A DNA stretch of 64,000 nucleotides, taken from Candidatus Gastranaerophilales bacterium (lineage in GTDB: Bacteria; Cyanobacteriota; Vampirovibrionia; Gastranaerophilales; Gastranaerophilaceae). The notes under the pieces were generated by a model that saw nothing but the letters and a program-made list of their open reading frames with translations, had not been told where the DNA came from and ran no database searches. A program made the translations under genes and the position numbers. Below are positions 7,817-16,857 of this stretch, one piece after another; position 1 is the first letter of the stretch; every line of letters starts with the position of its first letter. The stretch lies in assembly GCA_900770525.1 (NCBI GenBank), contig CAAHDT010000027.1, positions 212,961-276,960 of the forward strand, given 5' to 3'.

Positions 7817-8845
7817 TTACCCTAAACCTAAAAGCAGATTAGCATTTGTTACCAACAAAATCATGCCGGCAATTGCGAGTGCAGGTCCAAAAGGCAAATA
7901 TGTAAGATTTTCCTTATTCTTTAAACCTTTTATTAAACATAAACAAGCCATTATACCTAACACAAACATCACAAAAATTGCTAATACTTCAAAAATTATA
8001 TTATTGAGAAGAGATGTTTTAAACTCTAAAACATAGAACCCGATTGCATACAAAAAGAACAAAACTAAAGACGAGAATGTTTTCCAATCTTTATTTTGTG
8101 CCAATTTTTTCAAAAATAAAGGCAATGTAAATAATATTTGAAGCCCGATTGCCATAACAATAATTGCAACGACATTTCTCCAACCAAAGACTGCACCTAA
8201 ACCGGCAGCAATATATGTATCGCCTTCGCCAAACCCCCTTTGACCTGCAATCAGATAACCGCATCTTGCAGCAATTTCCATAATTACAGCCCCCAAAATC
8301 AAACCTAATATAGACATTGTAATAGGGTTTGATACGCACCATTCAGGTGTTATACTAAATCCGACAATTGTATTTACTTGAGCCAAAACCTGACTGATTG
8401 TTAAATATAAGTTATAAATCAATCCAACTGCAATTAGAGAATAGGTATGAGCATCAAAAACAATTCTTTCTTTTATATCGGTTACAGTTAATACAACTAA
8501 CAATCCGGCTATTGCAAACGCAAAAAATGTGTCCACTTGCAATCCGAATTTCATAAATACCGCAACAAAAATTAAACCTGTAATAAATTCAACTATAGGA
8601 TATTGAATGCTTATTTTTTCATGACAAAAATAGCACTTTCCTCTTAACAAAACATATGAAAGTATTGGGATATTATGCCACCACTTTAACTTATTTCCGC
8701 ATTTTGGACATTTTGAAGGTGGAAGAACAATAGATTCTCCGCTAAAAGCTCTTAAAATTACAACATTCAAAAAGCTACCAATAATAGCTCCGATACAAAA
8801 TACAAAAAATAAAAACATAATTACAATAAGTACTGCTGAATTCAT
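7817..8845 (-). CDS. pilD: Prepilin peptidase/N-methyltransferase (A24 family)
   Basis: An inner-membrane aspartic peptidase that removes prepilin leaders and methylates the new N-terminus. The 342 residues show an N-terminal membrane segment with GSFLNVVILRAFSGESIVLP, then a zinc-binding loop with two CxxC pairs (CPKCG and CYFCHEK), typical of bifunctional enzymes. Many membrane helices follow. The catalytic aspartates are in VLTVTDIKERIV and in GFGEGDTYIAAG; the latter departs slightly from the usual GxGD-x-K. It is longer than average by an extra C-terminal helix pair. Thirteen bases separate it from the sigma-factor gene. It is the expected processor of the five prepilin-like proteins in this window. 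Confidence 0.92.
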   Translation of the reverse strand: MNSAVLIVIMFLFFVFCIGAIIGSFLNVVILRAFSGESIVLPPSKCPKCGNKLKWWHNIPILSYVLLRGKCYFCHEKISIQYPIVEFITGLIFVAVFMKFGLQVDTFFAFAIAGLLVVLTVTDIKERIVFDAHTYSLIAVGLIYNLYLTISQVLAQVNTIVGFSITPEWCVSNPITMSILGLILGAVIMEIAARCGYLIAGQRGFGEGDTYIAAGLGAVFGWRNVVAIIVMAIGLQILFTLPLFLKKLAQNKDWKTFSSLVLFFLYAIGFYVLEFKTSLLNNIIFEVLAIFVMFVLGIMACLCLIKGLKNKENLTYLPFGPALAIAGMILLVTNANLLLGLG

Positions 8846-8858
8846 AAATAAAATATCC

Positions 8859-9626
8859 TTAATTTTGTTTGATTAAATTATACATTTGACTCAAAGCCTT
8901 TTTTAGACGTCTTGAAACCTGCATTTGAGAAATATTTAAAGCTTCTGCAATTTCTCGCTGGCTTTTATCCTCGTAAAAGCTCATCAAAATTATTTTTCTT
9001 AATTCCGGAGAAAGCTTTTCAATTACAGAAGACAACATTATCTTATCTTCTCGCAAATCTAATGAGTTTTTAAAATCGTCTGACGGGATTTTTTCCAACA
9101 AAGACAAATCTTCATCATCAGATGTCGACTGGTCAAGCGAAACAAGCGTTTTGTACTGTTCAATTTTCATCACCTCTCGAACTTGTTCAGGTGAAATTTC
9201 CAAATACTTTGCAATATCTTCATCTGTCGGATCACTGTTGCCTTCTGCTATCAAATTCTTCTGCGCAGAATATATTTTGAGCAAAAGTTCTTGAACTTTA
9301 CGCGGAGCCTTAATCATGCCGGCTTTATCTCGAACGTAATGCCTTATTTCTCCTTTGATAAAATAATTTGCATAGGTTTCAAATTTAGCGTTTTTATCCG
9401 GTTCATAAAACTCAATAGCCTTTATCAAACCTAAAGAACCTACTTGAAGCAAATCTTCTGCCGGCAAAGATGTCTGTGAAGCAATAGGGAGCGCAATTTT
9501 TTTTACAAGAGCTAATGTTTGCTCAACGATTTTAAGGAGTTTAATCCTCTTTTTTTTATCGTCTTGGCAATTTTTATATGATGCAACTTGCTCTTCTATT
9601 GTTTCTTTTTTATCTTTACTAATCAA
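8859..9626 (-). CDS. Alternative sigma-70 family factor, SigF/SigB-like
   Basis: A group 3 sigma factor with regions 2, 3 and 4. Region 2 includes LPAEDLLQVGSLGLIKAIEF and KFETYANYFIKGEIRHYVRD. Region 3 is about residues 110-150 (DPTDEDIAKYLEISPEQVRE). Region 4 is LSPELRKIILMSFYEDKSQ with the recognition helix EIAEALNISQMQVSRRLKKA. The 255 residues, with no region 1.1, exclude a primary sigma. The gene sits 13 bases upstream of the prepilin peptidase. In Cyanobacteria the related SigF is needed for pilin expression and motility, so control of pilus-type genes is a reasonable inference. Confidence 0.88.
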   Translation of the reverse strand: MISKDKKETIEEQVASYKNCQDDKKKRIKLLKIVEQTLALVKKIALPIASQTSLPAEDLLQVGSLGLIKAIEFYEPDKNAKFETYANYFIKGEIRHYVRDKAGMIKAPRKVQELLLKIYSAQKNLIAEGNSDPTDEDIAKYLEISPEQVREVMKIEQYKTLVSLDQSTSDDEDLSLLEKIPSDDFKNSLDLREDKIMLSSVIEKLSPELRKIILMSFYEDKSQREIAEALNISQMQVSRRLKKALSQMYNLIKQN

Positions 9627-9811
9627 ATCGTCAATATACCTATCTGAGATAACTACCTGACAAAACCTTACAGTAAATATCAGACCTTATCAAATTTTAA
9701 CATACAGAATATTTATTGTAAAATAAATTAAAGTTATTTAATATTTCCGCTAAATTTTAAATTTTATGCTATCATATAAGATATATTGTTTATAAAGTTA
9801 CGGAGAGATTT

Positions 9812-10093
9812 ATGATTACGATAAAAGATGTAGAACACGTTGCAAAATTAGCAAGATTAGAATTAACAGAAGATGAAAAGGAACTTTATACGAAACAACT
9901 TGGTGACGTTTTAAAATATGTCGATCAGATGAATGAAGTTGATACATCTAATGTTAAACCAATGACTCAAGTTATTGATTTTGTAAACGTTATGAGAGAA
10001 GACAAAGTTGTTTACGAAAATACTAAAGAAGAATTAATGGCAAACGCTCCGGATGAGGAAAACGGATTTTTTAAAGTGCCTAAAATTAACTAA
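9812..10093 (+). CDS. gatC: Aspartyl/glutamyl-tRNA amidotransferase subunit C
   Basis: The small subunit of GatCAB, which converts misacylated Glu-tRNA(Gln) or Asp-tRNA(Asn) to the amide. The 93 residues show the family pattern: VEHVAKLARLELTEDEKELY, then QLGDVLKYVDQMNEVDTSNV and a C-terminal MREDKV. RBS GGAGAG lies six bases before the ATG. gatA and gatB are not adjacent. The gene is followed by its own terminator and then pyrG. An extended -10 (TGC-TATCAT) lies about 40 bases upstream. Confidence 0.95.
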   Translation: MITIKDVEHVAKLARLELTEDEKELYTKQLGDVLKYVDQMNEVDTSNVKPMTQVIDFVNVMREDKVVYENTKEELMANAPDEENGFFKVPKIN

Positions 10094-10112
10094 CGTTATT
10101 ATTCATTTTTTT

Positions 10113-10140
10113 AAAAGGGGAATATCTTTATTCCCCTTTT
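10113..10140 (+). terminator. Rho-independent terminator after gatC
   Basis: A 12-bp stem AAAAGGGGAATA (10113-10124) with TATTCCCCTTTT (10129-10140), loop TCTT, ending in T. It separates gatC from pyrG. Confidence 0.8.
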
Positions 10141-10177
10141 TGCAAATTAGATTTAGATTGAAATTTAAGGAGTATAT

Positions 10178-11785
10178 ATGACAAAATATATTTTTATTAC
10201 AGGTGGAGTTGTTAGTTCTCTCGGGAAAGGTATTATCGCTGCATCTTTAGGAAGATTACTTAGAGCAAGAGGATTTTCTGTAATTAACCAAAAATTTGAT
10301 CCTTATATAAATGTTGACCCCGGAACAATGAGCCCGTTTCAACACGGAGAAGTTTTTGTTACAGACGATGGCGCAGAAACTGATTTGGATTTAGGTCACT
10401 ATGAAAGATTTACTGATACAAATCTTGGCAAATACAACAACGTAACATCCGGTAGTGTGTACCAACACGTTATCGAAAAAGAGCGCCGTGGAGATTATTT
10501 AGGAAGAACTGTTCAGGTAATTCCTCATATTACAAACGAAATCAAGTCAAGAATTCTCGGTGCAACCAAACAATTCAAACCAGACTTTCAACTAATTGAA
10601 ATCGGTGGAACAATCGGTGATATTGAAAGCTTGCCTTTTATTGAAGCTATTCGACAATTCAAGACCGAAGCTGGAATAGGAAACGCTGTTTCGGTTCATT
10701 GTACACTTGTCCCATACTTGCCGACTTCAGGAGAATTAAAAACCAAACCTTCTCAACACAGCGTAAGTGTCTTAAGAAGTTACGGTATTCAACCCGAAAT
10801 TTTAGTATGCAGAACATCAAGAGCTTTACCGAAAACCGAAAAAGAAAAATTGGCTTTATTCTGCTCCGTTCCAAAGGAAGCCGTTATCGAATGCAGAGAT
10901 ATGAAAAGTATTTACGAGGTTCCTTTAGCTCTTGAAGAACAAAATATGGCACACGTTATTCTCGACATGCTGAGAGTTGAAGACAAAACACCTGACTTGA
11001 GCGGATGGAAGCGACTTGTAGACAGCATAAAGAACGCGAAGAAAACAATAACTGTAGCAATTGCCGGTAAGTATACAAAACTTTCCGATGCATATATTTC
11101 AGTTGTGGAATCCCTAAAGCATGCCGGCTATGCCGCAGATACAAAAGTCGAAATAAAGTGGATAAATTCAGAAGAATGTGTTGAATACAAAAACTGCAAA
11201 GAATTACTCAAAGGCATAAATGCCGTAGTTGTTCCAGGTGGATTTGGAGTTCGCGGGATTGAAGGGAAACTCAACGTTATAAGATACGCAAGGGAAAACA
11301 ATCTTCCGTTTCTGGGCTTGTGCTTAGGAATGCAATGTACAGTAATCGAATACGCGAGAAATGTACTCGGAATAAAGGACGCAAATTCTAAAGAATTTGA
11401 CGAAAACGCGACACATGCAGTAATTGACTTAATGTTAGAACAAAAAAATGTTCAAGGTTACGGTGGCACAATGCGACTTGGCGCTTATGATTGTGTTCTT
11501 AAACAAGGAAGCAAAGCTCAACAAGCATATGGGCAAGATAAAATTTCAGAACGTCACAGACACAGATATGAAGTCAACAATGAATATATTCCGCAGCTTG
11601 AAAAAGCCGGACTTGTATTTTCCGGAATGTCGCCTGACGGAATGCTCGCAGAAATTGTAGAACTTCCCAAATTAGATTGGTTTGTTGCCTCGCAATTCCA
11701 CCCTGAATTTAAATCAAGACCTGATAGACCACATCCATTATTTAATGGTTTAATTAATGCTGCAATAAAAAAGATTGAAGCTTGA
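10178..11785 (+). CDS. pyrG: CTP synthase
   Basis: Makes CTP from UTP, ATP and glutamine. Full length at 535 residues. The synthetase domain starts at once with ITGGVVSSLGKGIIAASLGR (P-loop) and includes VDPGTMSPFQHGEVFVTDDG. The glutaminase domain holds VVVPGGFGVRG, the catalytic cysteine in FLGLCLGMQ, and the His-Glu pair in QFHPEFKSRP. RBS AAGGAG lies six bases upstream. The next gene's ribosome-binding site overlaps its stop codon, so the two are coupled. Confidence 0.97.
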   Translation: MTKYIFITGGVVSSLGKGIIAASLGRLLRARGFSVINQKFDPYINVDPGTMSPFQHGEVFVTDDGAETDLDLGHYERFTDTNLGKYNNVTSGSVYQHVIEKERRGDYLGRTVQVIPHITNEIKSRILGATKQFKPDFQLIEIGGTIGDIESLPFIEAIRQFKTEAGIGNAVSVHCTLVPYLPTSGELKTKPSQHSVSVLRSYGIQPEILVCRTSRALPKTEKEKLALFCSVPKEAVIECRDMKSIYEVPLALEEQNMAHVILDMLRVEDKTPDLSGWKRLVDSIKNAKKTITVAIAGKYTKLSDAYISVVESLKHAGYAADTKVEIKWINSEECVEYKNCKELLKGINAVVVPGGFGVRGIEGKLNVIRYARENNLPFLGLCLGMQCTVIEYARNVLGIKDANSKEFDENATHAVIDLMLEQKNVQGYGGTMRLGAYDCVLKQGSKAQQAYGQDKISERHRHRYEVNNEYIPQLEKAGLVFSGMSPDGMLAEIVELPKLDWFVASQFHPEFKSRPDRPHPLFNGLINAAIKKIEA

Positions 11786-11796
11786 GGGAGGAGAAA

Positions 11797-13353
11797 ATGA
11801 GAGATAAAATTGCAATAATAATAGGAGGAGGGCCTGCAGGATTAAGCGCTGCTTATAGTTTTTTAACCAAAACAGACGACATTTTGCCTATTGTATTGGA
11901 AGAACTTGATTGTGTCGGTGGTATTTCAAGAACCGTTCACCACAATGGGAACGGAATCGACTTAGGCGGACACAGACTTTTCTCTAAAAATCAAGAAATT
12001 TTAGATTTTTGGGAAGAAATTTTGCCGCTACAAGGCAAACCTCCAATTGATGATAAAATTCTAGGTAGAACTATTACCGTATCAGAAAATGGCCCAGATC
12101 CTGATGAAACAGATAAAGTTATGCTGAAAAGGAAAAGAGTTTCAAGAATATTTTATTTAAGAAAATTCTTTGACTACCCTATCAGTCTGAAAGTTTCTAC
12201 AATTTTAAATATGGGAATTGGTCGAACTTTTTGTGCAGGCATGAGCTATATTAAGTCTTGTTTTGTAAAGCGAGATGAAAAAAATCTTGAAGATTTTATG
12301 ATAAACAGGTTCGGAGTTGTTTTATACAAAATGTTCTTTGAAAAATACACCCAAAAAGTTTGGGGGCTTCATCCTCGAGAAATTTCCAAAGAATGGGGCG
12401 AACAACGTATAAAAGGGCTTTCTTTATCTAAAGCAATAATGAATGCCATTTTATCTCCATTGAAACTTATATCAAATAAACAAAAAGAAACCTCCTTAAT
12501 TGAAGAATACTTCTACCCCAAATACGGTTGTGGACAACTTTGGGAATATATGGCAAATGAAATAAAACGACTTGGCGGAGAAATTCACCTAAATACAAAA
12601 GTCGTTTCTTTTGACTATAATGGAGAAAAAATTCTTGCGGTTAACGTTATTGAAAACGGAGAAAATAAAAAATTTGAAGGGAATTATTACATCTCTTCAA
12701 TGCCAATAAAAGATTTGGTTAGCGGTTTAGGTAACCTTGTACCGGAAAACGTTAAAAATATCGCAAAAGAATTGCCATACAGAGATTATATGCTTGTGGG
12801 ATTTTATTGCAACAAAATTAATCTAAAAAACAACACAAAAATTCCTACAATAAACAATATATGTCCTGACAGTTGGATTTATATTCAAGAAAACGATGTA
12901 ACGGCAGGACGCTTACAGATAATGAACAATTGGTCACCTTACCTTGTAAAAGATTTTAAAGATAAAGTATTTATTAGCCTTGAATATTTTTGTAACGAAG
13001 GCGATGAAATGTGGAATAAATCTGATGACGAGATGATTAACTTCGGAATTTCAGAGCTTGAAAAACTAAATATAGTTCGAAAAGAAGATATTATTGATAG
13101 CGTTAGAGTAAGAGTAAAAAAAGCTTATCCGGCTTATTTTGGAGTATATAAAGATTTTGACACAGTTAAAGATTATATATCCCAAATTCCGAACTTATAT
13201 TGTGTCGGCAGAAACGGACAACACAAATACAATAATATGGATCACTCAATGTTGAGTGGAATTGAAGCCGTAAACGTAATCAAAGACAATTTGGACAAAA
13301 ATATTCTATGGGCTGTTAATACCGAAAAGGAATATCATGAAATCAAAAACTAA
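11797..13353 (+). CDS. FAD-dependent oxidoreductase (amine oxidase/UDP-galactopyranose-mutase-like)
   Basis: A flavoprotein of the NAD(P)-binding Rossmann, amine-oxidase-like superfamily. The ADP-binding site is IAIIIGGGPAGLSAAYSF near the N-terminus, followed by GGISRTV and GIDLGGHRLFSKNQEI, the second FAD contact. The C-terminal FAD motif is near YCVGRNGQHKYNNMDHSMLS. Relatives often sit in polysaccharide clusters, and here the next gene is a GT-C-type membrane protein overlapping by 17 bases, so a sugar or lipid-linked substrate is plausible. ATG 11797 is chosen because GGGAGGAG lies just upstream; the open frame from 11782 starts inside the pyrG end. The exact reaction is unknown. Confidence 0.8.
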   Translation: MRDKIAIIIGGGPAGLSAAYSFLTKTDDILPIVLEELDCVGGISRTVHHNGNGIDLGGHRLFSKNQEILDFWEEILPLQGKPPIDDKILGRTITVSENGPDPDETDKVMLKRKRVSRIFYLRKFFDYPISLKVSTILNMGIGRTFCAGMSYIKSCFVKRDEKNLEDFMINRFGVVLYKMFFEKYTQKVWGLHPREISKEWGEQRIKGLSLSKAIMNAILSPLKLISNKQKETSLIEEYFYPKYGCGQLWEYMANEIKRLGGEIHLNTKVVSFDYNGEKILAVNVIENGENKKFEGNYYISSMPIKDLVSGLGNLVPENVKNIAKELPYRDYMLVGFYCNKINLKNNTKIPTINNICPDSWIYIQENDVTAGRLQIMNNWSPYLVKDFKDKVFISLEYFCNEGDEMWNKSDDEMINFGISELEKLNIVRKEDIIDSVRVRVKKAYPAYFGVYKDFDTVKDYISQIPNLYCVGRNGQHKYNNMDHSMLSGIEAVNVIKDNLDKNILWAVNTEKEYHEIKN

Positions 13354-14761
13354 CAAAATCTTTTTAATAGTTATATTATTATGGGTAATTATAACTATTT
13401 TAAGATGCATATTTCACCAACCTTGGTATGATGAGGCACACGCGTGGATTATAGCTAAACAACTATCATTCCTTGATATAATAGCGTTAATGAAATATGA
13501 AGGGCATACTTTTTTGTGGTACTTACTTATAATGCCTTTTGCAAAAGCTGATTTGTGGTATCCAATTCCAATGCAGATTCTAAACTGGATTTTTTCATTC
13601 ATAGCAATTTTAATACTATGGAAAAAAGCTCCGCTTAATCCAATAACAAAAACAATTGTAACTTTTTCATATCCATTTTTAGCGCAATTGCCGATAATAG
13701 CAAGATGTTACGCAATTGGAGTAATGTTTTTGTTTATGCTCACTGCATTATACAATGACAGATTGAAAAAACCTCTTATCTATTCTACATTAATCACGTT
13801 ATGCGCAAATACAAGCGTAATGGCATTATATGGAGCTGTAGCATTCGGATTTATATTTGCATTTGACTTAGTAAAAAATGCCCTTGAAGGAACTATTACA
13901 AGGAAAGATTTTAGAATTTCGTTTGTAATTATGGCACTTGGAGCAGTGTTAATTCTTTGGCAACTTGTTGGTGCAAATTCCGGAATTGTAATGACTGCAG
14001 ATATGTTTGTAAACCATTTTACTCAATATCTGTTTGGCTCAAATTATATATTCAATTTGATAAATGCAATAGGGCTTATATTAACATTAATAATTGTGCC
14101 GGTTGTTATTTTTTCTAACAAAAGAGTATTTTTCTTTTATTGTTTTACATTTTTCTCACTTATCACAACATTTATTTTCAAATATAGTGGATATGCGCAT
14201 CATTACATTTTTTTCTGGATTTATTTTTTAATAACAGTCTGGCTATACAACGAACAATGCTTTAATAAAAATAAAAAAATCACAGAAATCGCAATATTAA
14301 TTTTATTCTTTGGACAAATGTTTTCAATAGGGAATAATAATCACGTTTATTATCATGCCTTTTCAAAATATATTTGGAATGAACTTATTAAGATTCCTTC
14401 TATGGAAAACAATAGAGTTGTATTGGCTCATTGGAGCGATATAAGAATTGAACCATATTCTAAAGAGAATATTAATTTTAAATTTTATTGTACCACCCGC
14501 CAGCCTGATAGCGAAGATTCATTATATCTGGCCGGTCTTTGTTTCATAGATAAAAATCAAAAAATGTATGACATTTCTCCTACTTGGCTTCACAAGAGCT
14601 TGTCAGAAACTCAAGATAATATTTATTTAGGGATTTTAACAGACAAAATAACTAAAGATGGCGCAGTCTTGGAAGATAGACAATATCGTGACATCTTTGA
14701 ACCAATTAAGATAATAAATAACTCGTATGGAATATTTAAGATAACAGAAATTAAAAAGTAA
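13337..14761 (+). CDS. Multipass membrane glycosyltransferase-like protein (GT-C / PMT type)
   Basis: The 474-residue polytopic membrane protein has roughly ten hydrophobic helices in the first 330 residues. After the first helix comes QPWYDEAHAWII, the acidic Asp-Glu loop motif typical of GT-C enzymes that use polyprenyl-phosphate sugars. A soluble C-terminal domain (about residues 350-474) follows. It overlaps the end of the FAD oxidoreductase by 17 bases and precedes folC by 12, so it is part of one transcript. It probably transfers a sugar on the outer face of the inner membrane. The acceptor is unknown and the family assignment rests on topology plus one motif. Confidence 0.7.
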   Translation: MKSKTNKIFLIVILLWVIITILRCIFHQPWYDEAHAWIIAKQLSFLDIIALMKYEGHTFLWYLLIMPFAKADLWYPIPMQILNWIFSFIAILILWKKAPLNPITKTIVTFSYPFLAQLPIIARCYAIGVMFLFMLTALYNDRLKKPLIYSTLITLCANTSVMALYGAVAFGFIFAFDLVKNALEGTITRKDFRISFVIMALGAVLILWQLVGANSGIVMTADMFVNHFTQYLFGSNYIFNLINAIGLILTLIIVPVVIFSNKRVFFFYCFTFFSLITTFIFKYSGYAHHYIFFWIYFLITVWLYNEQCFNKNKKITEIAILILFFGQMFSIGNNNHVYYHAFSKYIWNELIKIPSMENNRVVLAHWSDIRIEPYSKENINFKFYCTTRQPDSEDSLYLAGLCFIDKNQKMYDISPTWLHKSLSETQDNIYLGILTDKITKDGAVLEDRQYRDIFEPIKIINNSYGIFKITEIKK

Positions 14762-14773
14762 TAGGAACAAATT

Positions 14774-15949
14774 ATGACAAAAACATATTTAGATGCAGTT
14801 AAATTATTACAGTCACAAGGAAAATTTTATATAAACTTAGGTTTAGATAGAATTTCAATGGTTTTAAATCTATTAGACAATCCTCAAGACAAATTACAAT
14901 ATATCCATGTTGCAGGTACCAACGGCAAAGGTTCAGTTTGCGCAATTCTTGCCTCAATATTAAAAGAATATGGTAAAAAAGTAGGATTATACACTAGTCC
15001 CCACATATTTAGCTATACAGAGAGAATTAAAATTAACGGAGAAAATATTTCGGACGAAACCTTTGCAAAATATGTTTTTGAAATAACAAACCTTGCAGAT
15101 AAAAATGATATCCATTTAACGGAATTTGAAATTCTAACAGCCACAATGTTTAAGTATTTTGCGGATAATAACGTTGAAGTTGTAGTACTTGAAACAGGTT
15201 TAGGCGGACGATTTGATGCAACAAATGTTATAAAAAATAACTTATGCTCAATTATCACACACATAGACTTAGACCACACCGATAGACTTGGAAACACAAA
15301 GGATAAAATCGCATTCGAAAAAGCAGGTATTATAAAAGCAGGCTGCCCTGTTATTACGTGTGAAGGCTATGAAGCTATTCGAGATAAGGCTGATGAATTA
15401 GATTCTCTATTAATGATGGTTACCCCTTTTGAAGACACAACAGAACTCTCATTAAAAGGAACTTACCAACAAGAAAATTTATCTCTTGCACTGGCTGCAA
15501 TACGATTAATATATCCGCATATTCCGTATGAAGTTGTTTTACGCGGTTTACATAATGTAAAACATCCTTGTCGATTTGAATATATTCAAGACAAAAACCT
15601 ATTAATTGATGGCGCACACAACCCAAACGGAGCAATGGCTTTAAGAGAGAGTATAGATATGGATTTTCCGACACAAAAGAGAAGATTTGTTTTCGGTTGC
15701 CTTAATACAAAAGATTACCACAAAATGATGCAAATTCTTTTCACAAAAAATGATGAAATATATTTAAATCATTTTTCACACCCAAATTCGGTAACTGTAG
15801 AAGATTTACAAAAAGCTTGTCCTTATTCGACAAAAGAATTCAAGTCATTGGATGAATTCGATTTAAGTGATAATAAAACACTCACAATTATTTGCGGTTC
15901 ATTCTATATGATACAGGACATCTTAACTCCAGACACCCTAGAAAACTAA
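14774..15949 (+). CDS. folC: Folylpolyglutamate synthase / dihydrofolate synthase
   Basis: An ATP-dependent ligase of the Mur family that adds glutamate to dihydropteroate or tetrahydrofolate. The 391 residues include the P-loop HVAGTNGKGSVCAILASIL (about 46-64), SPHIFSYTERIKING, the metal/ATP site VLETGLGGRFDATNV, and ITHIDLDHTDRLGNT with FEKAGIIKAG. The C-terminal domain carries LIDGAHNPNGAMAL. It is slightly shorter than the 420-430 residues usual for the family. RBS AGGAAC is weak. It ends the pyrG-starting operon. Confidence 0.93.
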   Translation: MTKTYLDAVKLLQSQGKFYINLGLDRISMVLNLLDNPQDKLQYIHVAGTNGKGSVCAILASILKEYGKKVGLYTSPHIFSYTERIKINGENISDETFAKYVFEITNLADKNDIHLTEFEILTATMFKYFADNNVEVVVLETGLGGRFDATNVIKNNLCSIITHIDLDHTDRLGNTKDKIAFEKAGIIKAGCPVITCEGYEAIRDKADELDSLLMMVTPFEDTTELSLKGTYQQENLSLALAAIRLIYPHIPYEVVLRGLHNVKHPCRFEYIQDKNLLIDGAHNPNGAMALRESIDMDFPTQKRRFVFGCLNTKDYHKMMQILFTKNDEIYLNHFSHPNSVTVEDLQKACPYSTKEFKSLDEFDLSDNKTLTIICGSFYMIQDILTPDTLEN

Positions 15950-15954
15950 AAAAA

Positions 15955-16194
15955 CTAGACTTCAACAAACAAACGTCTGCCGACAATATTTTGTTTGCCG
16001 TTATAATAACCGGCAAAATATCCACCTTTTACAGGCTTGTTTTTAGCATAAGTAGCACTATTATACTGATGCCCATTATAGTTAACAAAAGGATTGTTTT
16101 CAAACGGATTCGATGACTTTGGTGTCACCGGTGTAGTCGTTTGCACCTGAACAGGAGTCAACACTTGTGATAATAAATTTACAATATTCGCCAT
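15955..16194 (-). CDS. Small Pro/Thr/Asn-rich hypothetical protein
   Basis: 79 residues, MANIVNLLSQVLTPVQVQTT then a Thr/Pro linker, FENNPFVNYNGHQYNSATYA, and a C-terminal Gly/Tyr-rich piece (KGGYFAGYYNGKQNIVG). There is no signal peptide or known domain. RBS AGAGG lies seven bases before the ATG. It is convergent with folC (5-bp gap) and faces away from the following small genes. Composition suggests a flexible structural or linker protein; the function is unknown. Confidence 0.6.
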   Translation of the reverse strand: MANIVNLLSQVLTPVQVQTTTPVTPKSSNPFENNPFVNYNGHQYNSATYAKNKPVKGGYFAGYYNGKQNIVGRRLFVEV

Positions 16195-16306
16195 TATATA
16201 ACCTCTACTTACTACACATAATTATTAATGCTAAAAACTAATTTGTCATCAATTTACATTAAATATTAAATTCTGTTAACAAACATCATCCTATATAATG
16301 ATATTT

Positions 16307-16363
16307 ATGAACAATAAGAAATATTTTATAAATAGCCCTGTCGTAGAATTAAAAATCACATAA
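16307..16363 (+). CDS. Possible 18-residue leaderless micro-ORF
   Basis: TATAAT (16294-16299) is followed seven bases later by ATG and an 18-codon frame, MNNKKYFINSPVVELKIT, with a stop 42 bases before the next gene's ATG. Its -10-to-ATG geometry equals that of several real genes here. It could be a leader peptide for the Cys-rich gene downstream, or chance; the -35 is weak. Confidence 0.3.
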   Translation: MNNKKYFINSPVVELKIT

Positions 16364-16405
16364 CAGTCTTTTAAAATTTTTCCGTAATAAATCGGAGGAA
16401 AAAAT

Positions 16406-16702
16406 ATGACAAAACCGTTATCCAAATCAATATTAAAAGTTGCTGAAAAAACAGGCTCAAACAGAATTATAATATTTACAAATCACCTTAAAATAGATGG
16501 AAATCTTTATGTAAAAGATGGACGCTGCGAAGAGTGTCATGACGATATTCTTACACTTACAAACGTTCTGGTCTGTAGATTAAACGATTATTGTACTTGC
16601 GATGAAGATGATTGTGAATGCAATGATTACGTATGCTTCAGATATGATTGGCTAAACATTGGAGTAGACAGTATCGTAGCTTATAGTATTTTGACAGAAT
16701 AA
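16406..16702 (+). CDS. Acidic, cysteine-rich hypothetical protein
   Basis: 98 residues with a strong RBS (GGAGG, seven bases before the ATG). The N-terminal half looks like an alpha/beta fold (SNRIIIFTNHLKIDGNLYV). Then come CEECHDD and a dense cluster CRLNDYCTCDEDDCECNDYVC split across about residues 57-77, giving eight cysteines with many Asp/Glu. Spacing suggests metal binding, perhaps zinc or iron. I do not recognise the family. There is no signal peptide, so it should be cytoplasmic. The downstream gene is an exported protease and may share the transcript. Confidence 0.65.
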   Translation: MTKPLSKSILKVAEKTGSNRIIIFTNHLKIDGNLYVKDGRCEECHDDILTLTNVLVCRLNDYCTCDEDDCECNDYVCFRYDWLNIGVDSIVAYSILTE

Positions 16703-16857
16703 TCAGGAGGTGAACACAGTAAATTGTGCTTTCAGCCCAACATAACAACGCTATAAATTTCTTATTTTAATCTCCTCAAGAATTAACCGACAAATTTTTC
16801 TAAAGGTGAGTGCAAAAAAATAAAAATCTTGAATAATTTAAACATAAGGGAGAAGAT

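Noticed and set aside
6329..9811. Replication origin next to dnaA
   Set aside because: No clustered DnaA boxes or AT-rich unwinding element that I could point to; dnaN is absent.
16708..16750. Mini-ORF GTG after a perfect AGGAGGTG (11 codons), and a similar one near 190
   Set aside because: Very short, no promoter evidence; more likely chance purine-rich sequence.
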